This document shows positions 7,530-15,048 of a DNA stretch of 53,617 bases, in pieces (the stretch's first letter is position 1; the number at the start of each line of letters is the position of its first letter). Under the pieces are notes generated by a model. That model was not told where the DNA came from, did not search any database, and saw only the letters and a list, made by a program, of their open reading frames with translations. The DNA is taken from contig NZ_JAFKIC010000125.1 in NCBI RefSeq assembly GCF_017306585.1, positions 1 to 53,617 of the forward strand, written 5' to 3'. The translations under genes were made by a program, and so were the position numbers. The DNA is from Mesorhizobium sp. (GTDB taxonomy: Bacteria; Pseudomonadota; Alphaproteobacteria; Rhizobiales; Rhizobiaceae).

Positions 7530-7931
7530 AGCCCTCAGGCTGGTCTCGAAATGTGCGTTTGGCAAGTCAAAACAAGAGTCTGCAACATTGAAACAGTCCC
7601 ACTCGCCGAGATGTGATGGTAAGCAATCGATTTCGCGAAATGACTCGCTATCGCGCCCTTATCGGTTCACTCGTCTCCCTCGCCTAGACCCGTCGTCGCG
7701 ATAAAGTTCATACCACGCGGCCCCGCCTTCGTCATAACAAGGCTCAATACCCCGGCGACTTCGAGTTTGGCTGAACGGGACGGAACCAAGAAAAGTCGAA
7801 GCCGTCGTGCCAAAATTCGAATTTTGTTAACCTTACTGACGAACGATGCTGTTATTGCTATTAACGCGAAACGCGACATCGAGCTGTCAACGGCAGAGCA
7901 GACAGCAGGGGCTGATCCACAAGGGACAGAG
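7530..7931. other. Non-coding gap between divergent genes
   Basis: About 400 bases separate the minus-strand Met/Cys-rich gene from the plus-strand L,D-transpeptidase gene. I see no convincing gene. The transpeptidase frame is open upstream to 7767, but that extension is not lipoprotein-like. The gap should hold both promoters. It contains a 16-bp palindrome and a TTAACC half-site, listed separately, and a weak GGAAC-N16-CGTCG pair (7782-7807) that only loosely matches an EcfG-type promoter. Confidence 0.5.
7811..7832. promoter_or_regulatory. 16-bp perfect palindrome with adjoining TTAACC
   Basis: CAAAATTCGAATTTTG (7811-7826) is its own reverse complement, and TTAACC (7827-7832) follows directly. 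It lies about 100 bases upstream of the L,D-transpeptidase start in an otherwise higher-GC region. This is a plausible dimeric regulator site; TTAACC resembles a CtrA half-site. No regulator is assigned. Confidence 0.4.
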
Positions 7932-8945
7932 ATGAATTTGTTTCAGCGACTGCTCGGTTTTTTGACCCTGCCCGCCCTCGCCCTGGTTATGTCAGCTTGC
8001 GTGTCGACGGTTCTTGACGTCGACAACAAGGCAAATCAACCAATTGCGGCAAGCCTCATCAGCGATATGAGCAAGCGCAAAATGATGCCGGCCGATCCCA
8101 TTCTGATCCGCATCTTCAAGGATGAAAGCGAGCTTGAGATCTGGAAACGTGATCGCACCGGGCGTTATGCCCTGTTGAAGACCTTTCCGATGTGCCGCTG
8201 GTCCGGGAAACTCGGCCCAAAAACGAGAAATGGGGACCGGCAGGCTCCAGAAGGATTTTACAACGTATCCGCAGGCATGCTGAATCCGAACTCGCAATAT
8301 TATCTCTCTTTCAATCTGGGCTACCCGAACAAACTGGAAAGCGCCCTTGGCTATAGCGGCGAAGCCTTGATGGTTCACGGCGCCTGTTCGTCTTCAGGAT
8401 GCTTTGCGCTCACGGATGCAGGCGTCGCGGAAATCTACGCCGTTGCCCGTGAAGCCATCAGGGGCGGCCAGTCCTCCTTTCAGGTGCAGGCTTTTCCATT
8501 CCGGATGACGCCTGAAAACATGGCACGGAATCGAAATGACCCTAATTTCGATTTTTGGACAAACCTGAAACAGGGCTACGACATTTTGGAGGTCACGGGT
8601 CGTCAACCCAGGGTGACTTATTGCGGCAGACGATATGTCTTCGACGCGACCTTTGAGGGTGGCGATCCTCGCGACCCGCTGGCTTCATGTCCACCGATGC
8701 TAAATGCAGAAAACGGTGCCGTGGTCGCTCGACGCGTTTCAGATGAACGCAAGATGGAAGCGGACCTTGCCTCCGGCACAAATATATCGGCCCATGCATA
8801 TTCAGATGGCGGCATGCATCCAAGTTTTCGGAAACTGCTGAAAAGCCGGGGGCCTGCGGTGCTTGCTCAGAAAACATCATTGGATGACGTTCCGATTAGT
8901 CGACCGGATGCTGCGCTGGCGGATCCCCACGCGCCGAGCGAATGA
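7932..8945 (+). CDS. YafK-type L,D-transpeptidase lipoprotein
   Basis: The protein has 337 residues from the ATG at 7932, chosen because it begins a lipoprotein signal (LALVMSAC lipobox) and has GGGACAG upstream; the frame is open further back. The catalytic L,D-transpeptidase motif is MVHGACSSSGCFALT, with His149 and Cys157. This form, without a canonical YkuD insert, is typical of the YafK/DpaA branch. That branch can cross-link peptidoglycan or cut lipoproteins off it, so both roles are open. It is exported and membrane-anchored. The next gene on the same strand, DUF882, is also a cell-wall gene. Residues 240-337 are low in recognisable structure. Confidence 0.88.
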   Translation: MNLFQRLLGFLTLPALALVMSACVSTVLDVDNKANQPIAASLISDMSKRKMMPADPILIRIFKDESELEIWKRDRTGRYALLKTFPMCRWSGKLGPKTRNGDRQAPEGFYNVSAGMLNPNSQYYLSFNLGYPNKLESALGYSGEALMVHGACSSSGCFALTDAGVAEIYAVAREAIRGGQSSFQVQAFPFRMTPENMARNRNDPNFDFWTNLKQGYDILEVTGRQPRVTYCGRRYVFDATFEGGDPRDPLASCPPMLNAENGAVVARRVSDERKMEADLASGTNISAHAYSDGGMHPSFRKLLKSRGPAVLAQKTSLDDVPISRPDAALADPHAPSE

Positions 8946-9045
8946 CATGCAGAAGCCCAGAATGCCGTTCGATCCTGTCGAGGCGGGATCGCAGTGTTTC
9001 CTCATTTGCCAGATTTGGCCACGGTATTACCGCATTTCGGCTTTC

Positions 9046-9079
9046 AATAAGCGATGGTTAATAAGCGAGGGTTAACCAT
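9046..9079. repeat. 14-bp tandem repeat enclosing a TTAACCAT inverted repeat
   Basis: AATAAGCGATGGTTAA (9046-9061) is repeated as AATAAGCGAGGGTTAA (9060-9075) with one mismatch and a 14-base offset. Within it, ATGGTTAA (9054-9061) and TTAACCAT (9072-9079) form a perfect 8-bp inverted repeat with a 10-base centre. TTAACCAT resembles the half-site bound by CtrA in alphaproteobacteria. It is about 125 bases upstream of the DUF882 start and is probably regulatory. Confidence 0.45.
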
Positions 9080-9203
9080 TAGGATCGATATTCGGATGTG
9101 AAAACGACGCATCCGTTTGGGCAAATCCGGGGACAAACGGCAGCCTGCAAGGCCTTTTGATTTGAACAGCATCGAACGACACCCAGACGGTCGGCACTAT
9201 CAC

Positions 9204-11048
9204 ATGAGCGTCTGGCCGAGATGGCTGGCAGCTGTGATTGTTGCCTTTGGGGTTCTTGCCACGATGGCTGGTGGCGCAAACGCCGAAACACGTTCGCTGA
9301 AACTCTATCACCTCCATACACAAGAAAAGGCCGAGATCGTCTACAAACGCAATGGCCGCTACGATCCGGAGGGTCTGAGAAAGATCAACATCATTCTGCG
9401 CGACTGGCGTCGCAACGAGCCGACCAAGATGGATCCGCGTTTGCTGGATCTGGTCTGGGAATCGTACCGCGCCAGCGGCGCCACCGACTACATCCAGGTC
9501 GTCTGCGGCTATCGCTCGCCGGCGACGAACTCGATGCTTCGCAGCCGCAGCAGGGGTGTAGCCAAAGAAAGCCAGCACATGCTCGGCAAGGCTTTAGATT
9601 TCTACATTCCCGGCGTGCCGCTGAAGAAGCTGCGCAACATCGGCCTCAAGCTGCAGGGCGGCGGCGTCGGCTACTATCCGTCATCCGGTTCGCCCTTCGT
9701 CCACATGGATGTCGGCAACGTGCGCCACTGGCCTGGCATCAGCCGCCAGGAACTCGTCAGCCTGTTCCCCAACGGCAAGACACTGCATGTGCCGAGCGAT
9801 GGCAAGCCGCTGCCTGGCTATGAGCTTGCGCTCGCCGCCTATAAGGCACGTAAGGGCGCTGGCGCTCCGACAATCGAGATGGCCAGCGCAAGCGGCGGTT
9901 ACAAGAAATCCGGTGGTCTACTGGCTGCTTTCTTCAGCAGCGGTTCTGACGAGTCGGATGATAGCGCTGATGTCGCGACCGCCGCGCCTGCGCCCAAGCC
10001 GAGGGCCGTGAAGCCGACAGCGATCGCAAGGAGCAGCAACCTCCCGGCCATAGCCGTTGTGGCGCCGCAGGATGCGCAACGCGCCGACATTACGCAGATT
10101 GCCGATGACAACGCTGCCGATTCGCAGCCGCAGCAGGACACGCCCGAGACCATTATCGCGGCGCTGCCGGCGCGCAGCATTCCGCTGCCTGATTTCGCAC
10201 CGCGTCCGAAGGCCGATGTCGGCGCGGAGCCGCCGAGAGATGTTCCGCTCGGCATGGCGGATGCCACTGCCGCCCTCAAGCAGACGGTGGCGACGGCGCA
10301 AGCGCCGACGAGCGTTCCGTCAGGCATGACTGATCCTGCCATCGTTGCCTATCCAGCTGTGGTCGCGGTTAACAACATTCCGGTACCGGCCTGGCGTCCC
10401 GACCGATCGCTGCCGGCTGACCTCGCACCGCAAGACAAGCATGTGCTGCTGGCGCTGGCGGATACCGCCTCACATGACCAGACTGCCAGTGATGTATCTT
10501 GGGTGAAGCCAACTGCCCGGCTTGACAACGCCGAGGTCAAGGCCGTCCTCGATGAATATCAGGTCGCCTCCTTGCCGGAGCCAAGCTCGTCGTTCAGTGA
10601 TCCGGCCGGTGTGAATGTCTTGTCGCCGCGCAGCCAGATTTCTGCCCTGCCCGCCGATTCCGATCCGGCTGGAGTGATTCCCGCGTCGCCGCGTAGCGCG
10701 ATCTCTGCCCTGCCGGCCGGTTCCGATCCGGCTACAGCGATTGGCGCAGGCGTGAAGACCACGCCCAAGGAAGCCAGGGCAACCGCAGGGGACCCGAAGC
10801 ACAATCCCAAATCCGTGGTGGTCGCCGCTGCGCCGCGAGCCGCACGCTGGGCGCTGAACAGCGGAGAAAATATCGCCACAGTCTCAAGCGCAACGACAGC
10901 GCCGCGCTATGCCTACAATATCGTGCACACCCCGCCGAGCGAGGTCTATACGGCCGGTTTCCAGCCGAACAATCAAATGGCCGACGCCAACAGATTTACC
11001 GGCAACGCCATCAGGTTCATGTCGATCGCCCGCTTCCAGACCAGGTGA
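9204..11048 (+). CDS. DUF882 (M15-like) exported peptidase-type protein
   Basis: The product has 614 residues from the ATG at 9204, which opens a signal peptide (MSVWPRWLAAVIVAFGVLA..ANAE); the frame is open further back only to a TTG. Residues about 30-190 form the DUF882/YcbK-like M15 peptidase domain, with conserved VVCGYRSPATN, ESQHMLGKALDFYIP and PFVHMDVG carrying the zinc-ligand-type His and Asp residues. The remaining 400 residues are low-complexity, Ala/Pro-rich and probably disordered, with a 21-residue tandem repeat. DUF882 proteins are thought to act on peptidoglycan. A long disordered tail of this kind is common in rhizobial versions. It follows the L,D-transpeptidase gene by 258 bases. 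Confidence 0.85.
   Translation: MSVWPRWLAAVIVAFGVLATMAGGANAETRSLKLYHLHTQEKAEIVYKRNGRYDPEGLRKINIILRDWRRNEPTKMDPRLLDLVWESYRASGATDYIQVVCGYRSPATNSMLRSRSRGVAKESQHMLGKALDFYIPGVPLKKLRNIGLKLQGGGVGYYPSSGSPFVHMDVGNVRHWPGISRQELVSLFPNGKTLHVPSDGKPLPGYELALAAYKARKGAGAPTIEMASASGGYKKSGGLLAAFFSSGSDESDDSADVATAAPAPKPRAVKPTAIARSSNLPAIAVVAPQDAQRADITQIADDNAADSQPQQDTPETIIAALPARSIPLPDFAPRPKADVGAEPPRDVPLGMADATAALKQTVATAQAPTSVPSGMTDPAIVAYPAVVAVNNIPVPAWRPDRSLPADLAPQDKHVLLALADTASHDQTASDVSWVKPTARLDNAEVKAVLDEYQVASLPEPSSSFSDPAGVNVLSPRSQISALPADSDPAGVIPASPRSAISALPAGSDPATAIGAGVKTTPKEARATAGDPKHNPKSVVVAAAPRAARWALNSGENIATVSSATTAPRYAYNIVHTPPSEVYTAGFQPNNQMADANRFTGNAIRFMSIARFQTR
10599..10745 (+). repeat. 63-bp in-frame tandem repeat (2.3 copies)
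   Basis: Units begin at 10599, 10662 and 10725 with a period of 63 bases and encode a 21-residue repeat. The first two copies share DPAG at the start and ISALPA near the end (positions 14-19). The third copy is partial (DPATAIG). The repeat lies in the disordered tail of the DUF882 protein and looks like recent slippage or duplication. Confidence 0.7.
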
Positions 11049-11206
11049 AGACTTGCTGATCTGGAGGATTTAGGAACCACGGCTAAGAAAATCAGGCGGT
11101 GGCGATTTCGCCGTCGTCAGAGACTTCAAGACGATTGCACCAACCTCTATGAAACGCGACGGCCGCTAGACTGCCGCCAAAAGGAGCGTCGAAACCTGAT
11201 GGGTAG

Positions 11207-11371
11207 CCGCGACCGACTGCAAGCAAGGCATTGAAAGCCGACGCGGGCGAAGGCAATGCCATGGGGATCGGCGGAAGGCCCTCGTTTCTCATCGGTACAC
11301 AAATGCTCGTCGGTGCGCAGTCCTATGAAACGTTGAAAACCGCTATCGATCCGGATCTCGGCGCGATGTAG
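11207..11371 (+). pseudogene. C-terminal relic of a DsbA-family gene
   Basis: A 55-codon stretch opened by a stop codon at 11204 and ended by TAG at 11369 reads, in its second half, EGNAMGIGGRPSFLIGTQ followed by MLVGAQSYETLKTAID. This is the cis-proline loop and last helix of a DsbA/BdbD-type thioredoxin, where relatives have GTPSFVIG and GAQ. No start codon, active-site CxxC or N-terminal half is present. It is a decayed copy, separate from the intact DsbA-family gene at 1836-2633. Confidence 0.6.
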
Positions 11372-11418
11372 CTGACCCGTTCATAGATGGTCCATGAGCA
11401 AATATGGAGCGTAAGTTC

Positions 11419-12042
11419 CTACTGTACGGCGCCCACCAAAATCGGTTGGCTCGCGCGGATCGAAACCCAGCGCCCCGTGTTATCGATCGCCTGACGCTTC
11501 AGGAAACTATAGTCCGTTTCATCCCACAGACGGACCTTGTCGGTCAGATTGTCGAGGAGAAAATCGCCTTTGTCTGTGCGTACGGTCAGAACAGCATGGC
11601 CCTCCCCGTCCGGCTTGCGCACGACAGTGATCAGAAGATCGGCAAACGACAATCCCGTGCGGAAAAGCTCACGTCGCTTTTCCAGAACATAATCTTCGCA
11701 GTCGCCAACACCTTTGTCTGGATAAGCCCAGACTTCATCCCTGCCGTAAATGTCGTAGTCGCTCATCGGCTTGACGGCGGCGTTGACCCTGACGGTGACG
11801 CTGGTCAGCTTCCGAAGGAGTGCGTCAGTCATCCTCGCTGGAGCGAGGTTGCTCGGACGGATCGAGCATTCGGCAGGATTGGTCCGGCAGAAATCATAGT
11901 GTCCGATCGGTTGCGAGGTCAGGCCGCCGGTTGCCATCGGATGGGCAGCAGCCGCTGGCGCTGCCGACCATGCCGAAACAGCCAGTCCGACAGCAATCCC
12001 GGCACACGCGCGCACCACTCGCGCCGTCGAAAAGGAAATCAT
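11419..12042 (-). CDS. Bacterial transglutaminase-like cysteine peptidase (DUF920), copy 1
   Basis: The product has 207 residues with a signal peptide (about residues 1-33). The BTLCP/DUF920 fold has a visible triad: Cys115 in GVGDCEDYVLEKRREL, His149 in GEGHAVLTVRT and Asp164 in FLLDNL. The conserved QPIGHYDFC segment at the mature N-terminus is typical. Relatives are periplasmic proteases; LapG is the best-known member and cleaves an adhesin, but no LapD-like partner is seen here. A TTAA-N7-TTAA site lies 21 bases upstream. A second copy is at 18058-18666. Confidence 0.9.
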   Translation of the reverse strand: MISFSTARVVRACAGIAVGLAVSAWSAAPAAAAHPMATGGLTSQPIGHYDFCRTNPAECSIRPSNLAPARMTDALLRKLTSVTVRVNAAVKPMSDYDIYGRDEVWAYPDKGVGDCEDYVLEKRRELFRTGLSFADLLITVVRKPDGEGHAVLTVRTDKGDFLLDNLTDKVRLWDETDYSFLKRQAIDNTGRWVSIRASQPILVGAVQ

Positions 12043-12063
12043 TATCCCGCCAGCCCCTGTTAG

Positions 12064-12078
12064 TTAACGAAATGTTAA
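12064..12078 (-). promoter_or_regulatory. CtrA-type box (TTAA-N7-TTAA)
   Basis: On the minus strand the site reads TTAACATTTCGTTAAC. This matches the alphaproteobacterial CtrA consensus TTAA-N7-TTAAC exactly. It lies 21 bases upstream of the transglutaminase-like peptidase start, in the direction of that gene. CtrA control is inferred from the motif alone. Confidence 0.5.
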
Positions 12079-12217
12079 AGGAGATTTACAATCCGTGTCA
12101 ATTACGTCGGCAGCCGAATTGGCAGCATGGTTACCCACGTGGCTGGAGCAGCGGCCGTTATGCAAAGGCTCAAGACCACGAGCGCGATGCCCTGCCGTTC
12201 GACATTAGAGTGAGTCG

Positions 12218-12856
12218 CTACCAGCGAGCGACTACGTTCGCGCCGACGCCCCCGATCACCGCCAGACCCGCGACAGCGATCGTGTACCAGGTCGCTACGA
12301 ACAGCGGAGAATCGTCCGTGCACTGGGCCGCGTAGAGCGTCGCCGCAATCGCTCCTGCAAATATCCCACAGACCGCGCCTGCTAGGGTCGGCCGTGTCGA
12401 GGCGCCATGACGTAAGACTGCCAGGAAAATGCCCAAGGGACCGATGCCAATTAGCGGTATGTAGGTTAGGCATACCATGCTGTTCCTGCCTATCGTTCTC
12501 GCCGACCAGATATCCGGTGGAAGCAGGAAGAGTTCGACGATCACCGCAACGGCGATGAGCAGGGGAGCGACCGCCAAATACGGAATTGTTTTTCGCCACG
12601 CATCGCCTGGAGTTGACAGTGCACGGGCAGGAACGAACGCGCTCGCCGCGAGCGATATGGTGACGACAAATTTGAACAGAAAACGCGGCGTTTGTGCTGC
12701 CGCGGCAAAGTCTGGTCGAAGGCCGAGCGTAGCGAAAAAGACCGATGCAGCAACCAGAATTGCCAGTCCTATCGCCCCCCACCATATGGAGGGGAACAAC
12801 AGCACAGGGCGCCTTGCGTCCATGGTCAACGTCTTGATGAGATCATCTGTCTTCAT
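12218..12856 (-). CDS. nrsF: NrsF-family (DUF1109) anti-sigma factor
   Basis: The product is 212 residues from the ATG at 12856, one base after the sigma-factor stop; the longer frame would start with TTG. A short cytoplasmic N-terminus (MKTDDLIKTLTMDARRP) precedes six membrane segments, the NrsF pattern. Cysteines lie at 129, 163 and 179; the 129/179 pair has the same 50-residue spacing as the conserved pair I recall in Caulobacter NrsF. In Caulobacter, NrsF holds the ECF sigma factor SigF at the membrane and releases it under chromate, cadmium or oxidant stress. Adjacency to a sigma factor supports the same arrangement here. Confidence 0.88.
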   Translation of the reverse strand: MKTDDLIKTLTMDARRPVLLFPSIWWGAIGLAILVAASVFFATLGLRPDFAAAAQTPRFLFKFVVTISLAASAFVPARALSTPGDAWRKTIPYLAVAPLLIAVAVIVELFLLPPDIWSARTIGRNSMVCLTYIPLIGIGPLGIFLAVLRHGASTRPTLAGAVCGIFAGAIAATLYAAQCTDDSPLFVATWYTIAVAGLAVIGGVGANVVARW

Positions 12857-12857
12857 T

Positions 12858-13394
12858 TCAATTCGTTCCAAACCGCCGGAAGATGGCTTTCAGGCCACGG
12901 TGAAGCGCAACTCGCACCGCCGTGTCACTCATGCCTAGGGACATGGCCGTCTCGCCGATCGAATGCCCCTCGACTGAGACGGCCGATACTACCGCTCGCT
13001 GACCTGGAGTAAGCGTTTTAAGTGCCCGACCAATCTCAAGTTCACTGACTGCATCGGGTTCCGGCTCGGCGTAACTATCGGCGACGTCTCCTATCTCCAC
13101 GTGGATCCGGCGACCCTGCCGGCGAAAGGCGTCTATCAGTTTGTGGCGCGCAATTGCATAAATCCATGGCATGACGGGTCCGTCTTCCCGCCAAGTATGA
13201 CGTTTCAGATGGATAGCCAGCAGCGTCTCCTGCACCACGTCCTCTGGATCAACGCCGCCCTTTACAATCCTCTTCTGGACGAAACCTCGAACACAGCGTG
13301 CTGCTTGGTCAAGAAATCGCTCATAAGCGTTTTCGTCGCCAGCAATTGCGGCTCTCAACAGCCGCGCGAGTTCGTCTTCGGCCAAGGCGCTCAA
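12858..13394 (-). CDS. ECF sigma factor (SigF-like, NrsF-controlled)
   Basis: The 178-residue product has sigma region 2 (DPEDVVQETLLAIHLKRHTW, MPWIYAIARHKLIDAFRR) and region 4 (LTPGQRAVVSAVSVEGHSI with the helix-turn-helix MSDTAVRVALHRGLKAI). No extra domain is present. The downstream NrsF gene starts one base after its stop, so the pair is an operon and probably autoregulated. I could not pick a convincing own-promoter in the 267 bases upstream. The nearest plausible targets are envelope and redox genes in the window, which is inference. Confidence 0.92.
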   Translation of the reverse strand: MSALAEDELARLLRAAIAGDENAYERFLDQAARCVRGFVQKRIVKGGVDPEDVVQETLLAIHLKRHTWREDGPVMPWIYAIARHKLIDAFRRQGRRIHVEIGDVADSYAEPEPDAVSELEIGRALKTLTPGQRAVVSAVSVEGHSIGETAMSLGMSDTAVRVALHRGLKAIFRRFGTN

Positions 13395-13661
13395 AAGCCC
13401 TTTCTCCCGAGTTCGTCAAAAACCTGCCGTTGTTACCTCGGCTGCAAATTATTGTTCCGCCTGATGGCCAGCCAATAACTCATTCGTGTGCGCCGAAATA
13501 CAATGCGAACGTCCCGAAACGGTCGCTGGCTCGTGGCGACTAGATACCCTTGGGCAGTGCGAGTTCGTTTACCAGGACAAGATTTTCCAAGCCAATCACG
13601 CGTCGTTGGATAGTTACATTAACCAAAGAGGATCAAGAAGGGGGAAATTGACTGTGCGAAC

Positions 13662-14804
13662 ATGAACGATCACTCGCCGCGAATACGCAACCCACTCGGA
13701 GCTTTGCCTGCGAGCGCCGCCGCGCGAATGCCTTGGGTAGATACGGCAAAAGGCCTTTCGATCATCCTGGTTGTGATGATGTACGCGGCTTACAACACCG
13801 GGGAATATACCGGGCAAGTCGGGTTCCTGCATTACGTCATCGGTTTCGCGACTCCCTTTCGGATGCCCGAGTTCTTTCTGATTTCAGGGCTTTTCCTTTC
13901 GCAGGTGATCGATCGACCGTGGCGCCGCTATGCCGACCGGCGAATCTTACACTATGCCTATTTCTATGCCGTCTGGGCGATCATCATGATCGGCCTGAAG
14001 ATAGGCATCTATGGCCGGGACCCCAGCTCGATGCTGCGTGACATCGCCATGTCGGCCGTCGAACCGTATGGCGTCTTGTGGTTCATCTACATGCTGGCTG
14101 TATTCGGCCTTGTGGCAAGGCTGTTGTGGCAGTTGAAAATCCCCGATCCCATCGTGATCGCACTGGCGGCCGTGCTGCAGATGTCGGGCATCGAAGCGAC
14201 CAGCTACATCCTGACGCAATTCGTTGCCTATTTCGTTTTCTTCTATATCGGCTATGCGGCGGCGCCGTTCGTATTCCGCCTGGTCGGATGGACGCAGCGC
14301 CATACTGTCCTGTCCGTCGCAGGCTTGCTCGTCTGGGCGCTCGCGAACGGCTTGCTGGTCTTTTCACCGGGATTCTCGGTCCAACCAACGGTCACACATA
14401 TGGGACTGGCTACCTTTCCACCGCTGCATCTTGGCCTCGCCGTACTGGGCGCCCTGGCGCTTTGCGTGCTGGGCGCGCTGCTTGTCAGGCTTTCTTTCAT
14501 GGATTGGCTGCGCTGGCTCGGCGAGCATTCCCTGGTGATTTACGTCGCCTTCACGCTTCCGATGTCAGTCTTTCGCGCGGTTGCCTTAAGGACTGGGCTG
14601 ATCACCGAAACGGGAGCACTCAGCCTCGCAGTTCTCGTTGTTTCTTTGGCCGGCCCCGTGCTGCTCTACATGCTGCTCAAGCGCGCTGGCATTGGTGCCT
14701 TCTTGTTTGAACGGCCAAACTGGGCGCGTCTTGCAGGATCGGACGCCCTGCCCGCGCCGAAAGGGCAGGTTCCTTTAAGCGCGAGGCTCAAAACCGTGGA
14801 GTGA
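13662..14804 (+). CDS. Acyltransferase 3 family membrane protein
   Basis: The product has 380 residues and about ten membrane segments. The N-terminal signature is PWVDTAKGLSIILVVMMYAAYN, with FRMPEFFLISGLFLSQVI following, typical of acyltransferase-3 (OafB/OpgC/WecH-like) proteins that acylate sugars of the cell surface. The usual catalytic His at the end of the first segment (in relatives the R/H-x10-H pattern) is replaced by residues around MMYAAYNTG, so activity is not certain. It has no operon partner and points away from the sigma factor gene. It may modify a surface polysaccharide. Confidence 0.82.
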   Translation: MNDHSPRIRNPLGALPASAAARMPWVDTAKGLSIILVVMMYAAYNTGEYTGQVGFLHYVIGFATPFRMPEFFLISGLFLSQVIDRPWRRYADRRILHYAYFYAVWAIIMIGLKIGIYGRDPSSMLRDIAMSAVEPYGVLWFIYMLAVFGLVARLLWQLKIPDPIVIALAAVLQMSGIEATSYILTQFVAYFVFFYIGYAAAPFVFRLVGWTQRHTVLSVAGLLVWALANGLLVFSPGFSVQPTVTHMGLATFPPLHLGLAVLGALALCVLGALLVRLSFMDWLRWLGEHSLVIYVAFTLPMSVFRAVALRTGLITETGALSLAVLVVSLAGPVLLYMLLKRAGIGAFLFERPNWARLAGSDALPAPKGQVPLSARLKTVE

Positions 14805-15048
14805 GAGGTTTCAACGACTAAGCGCCGCATCAGGGCGAAGGTCCAACTTCATTGCAAAGCTGGGACCGCCACATTCGGACCAAACTGCCGCCTCATTGCC
14901 ATTGGAAACCGGTCTGGACGATGAGGCCGAACCAACAGAGCACCGCTTTGGCCAGCCGCGTCGTTGACTTTGCCGGCTGTGACGGGCAACTGTTTCGGCT
15001 CAATACGGCGAAAAGCCATTCCGCCTCGGGGAAGAAGCGCCTTTCTGG

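Noticed and set aside
7782-7807. GGAAC-N16-CGTCG as an EcfG (general stress) promoter
   Set aside because: The -10 part deviates from CGTT and no other support exists; noted only within the gap entry.
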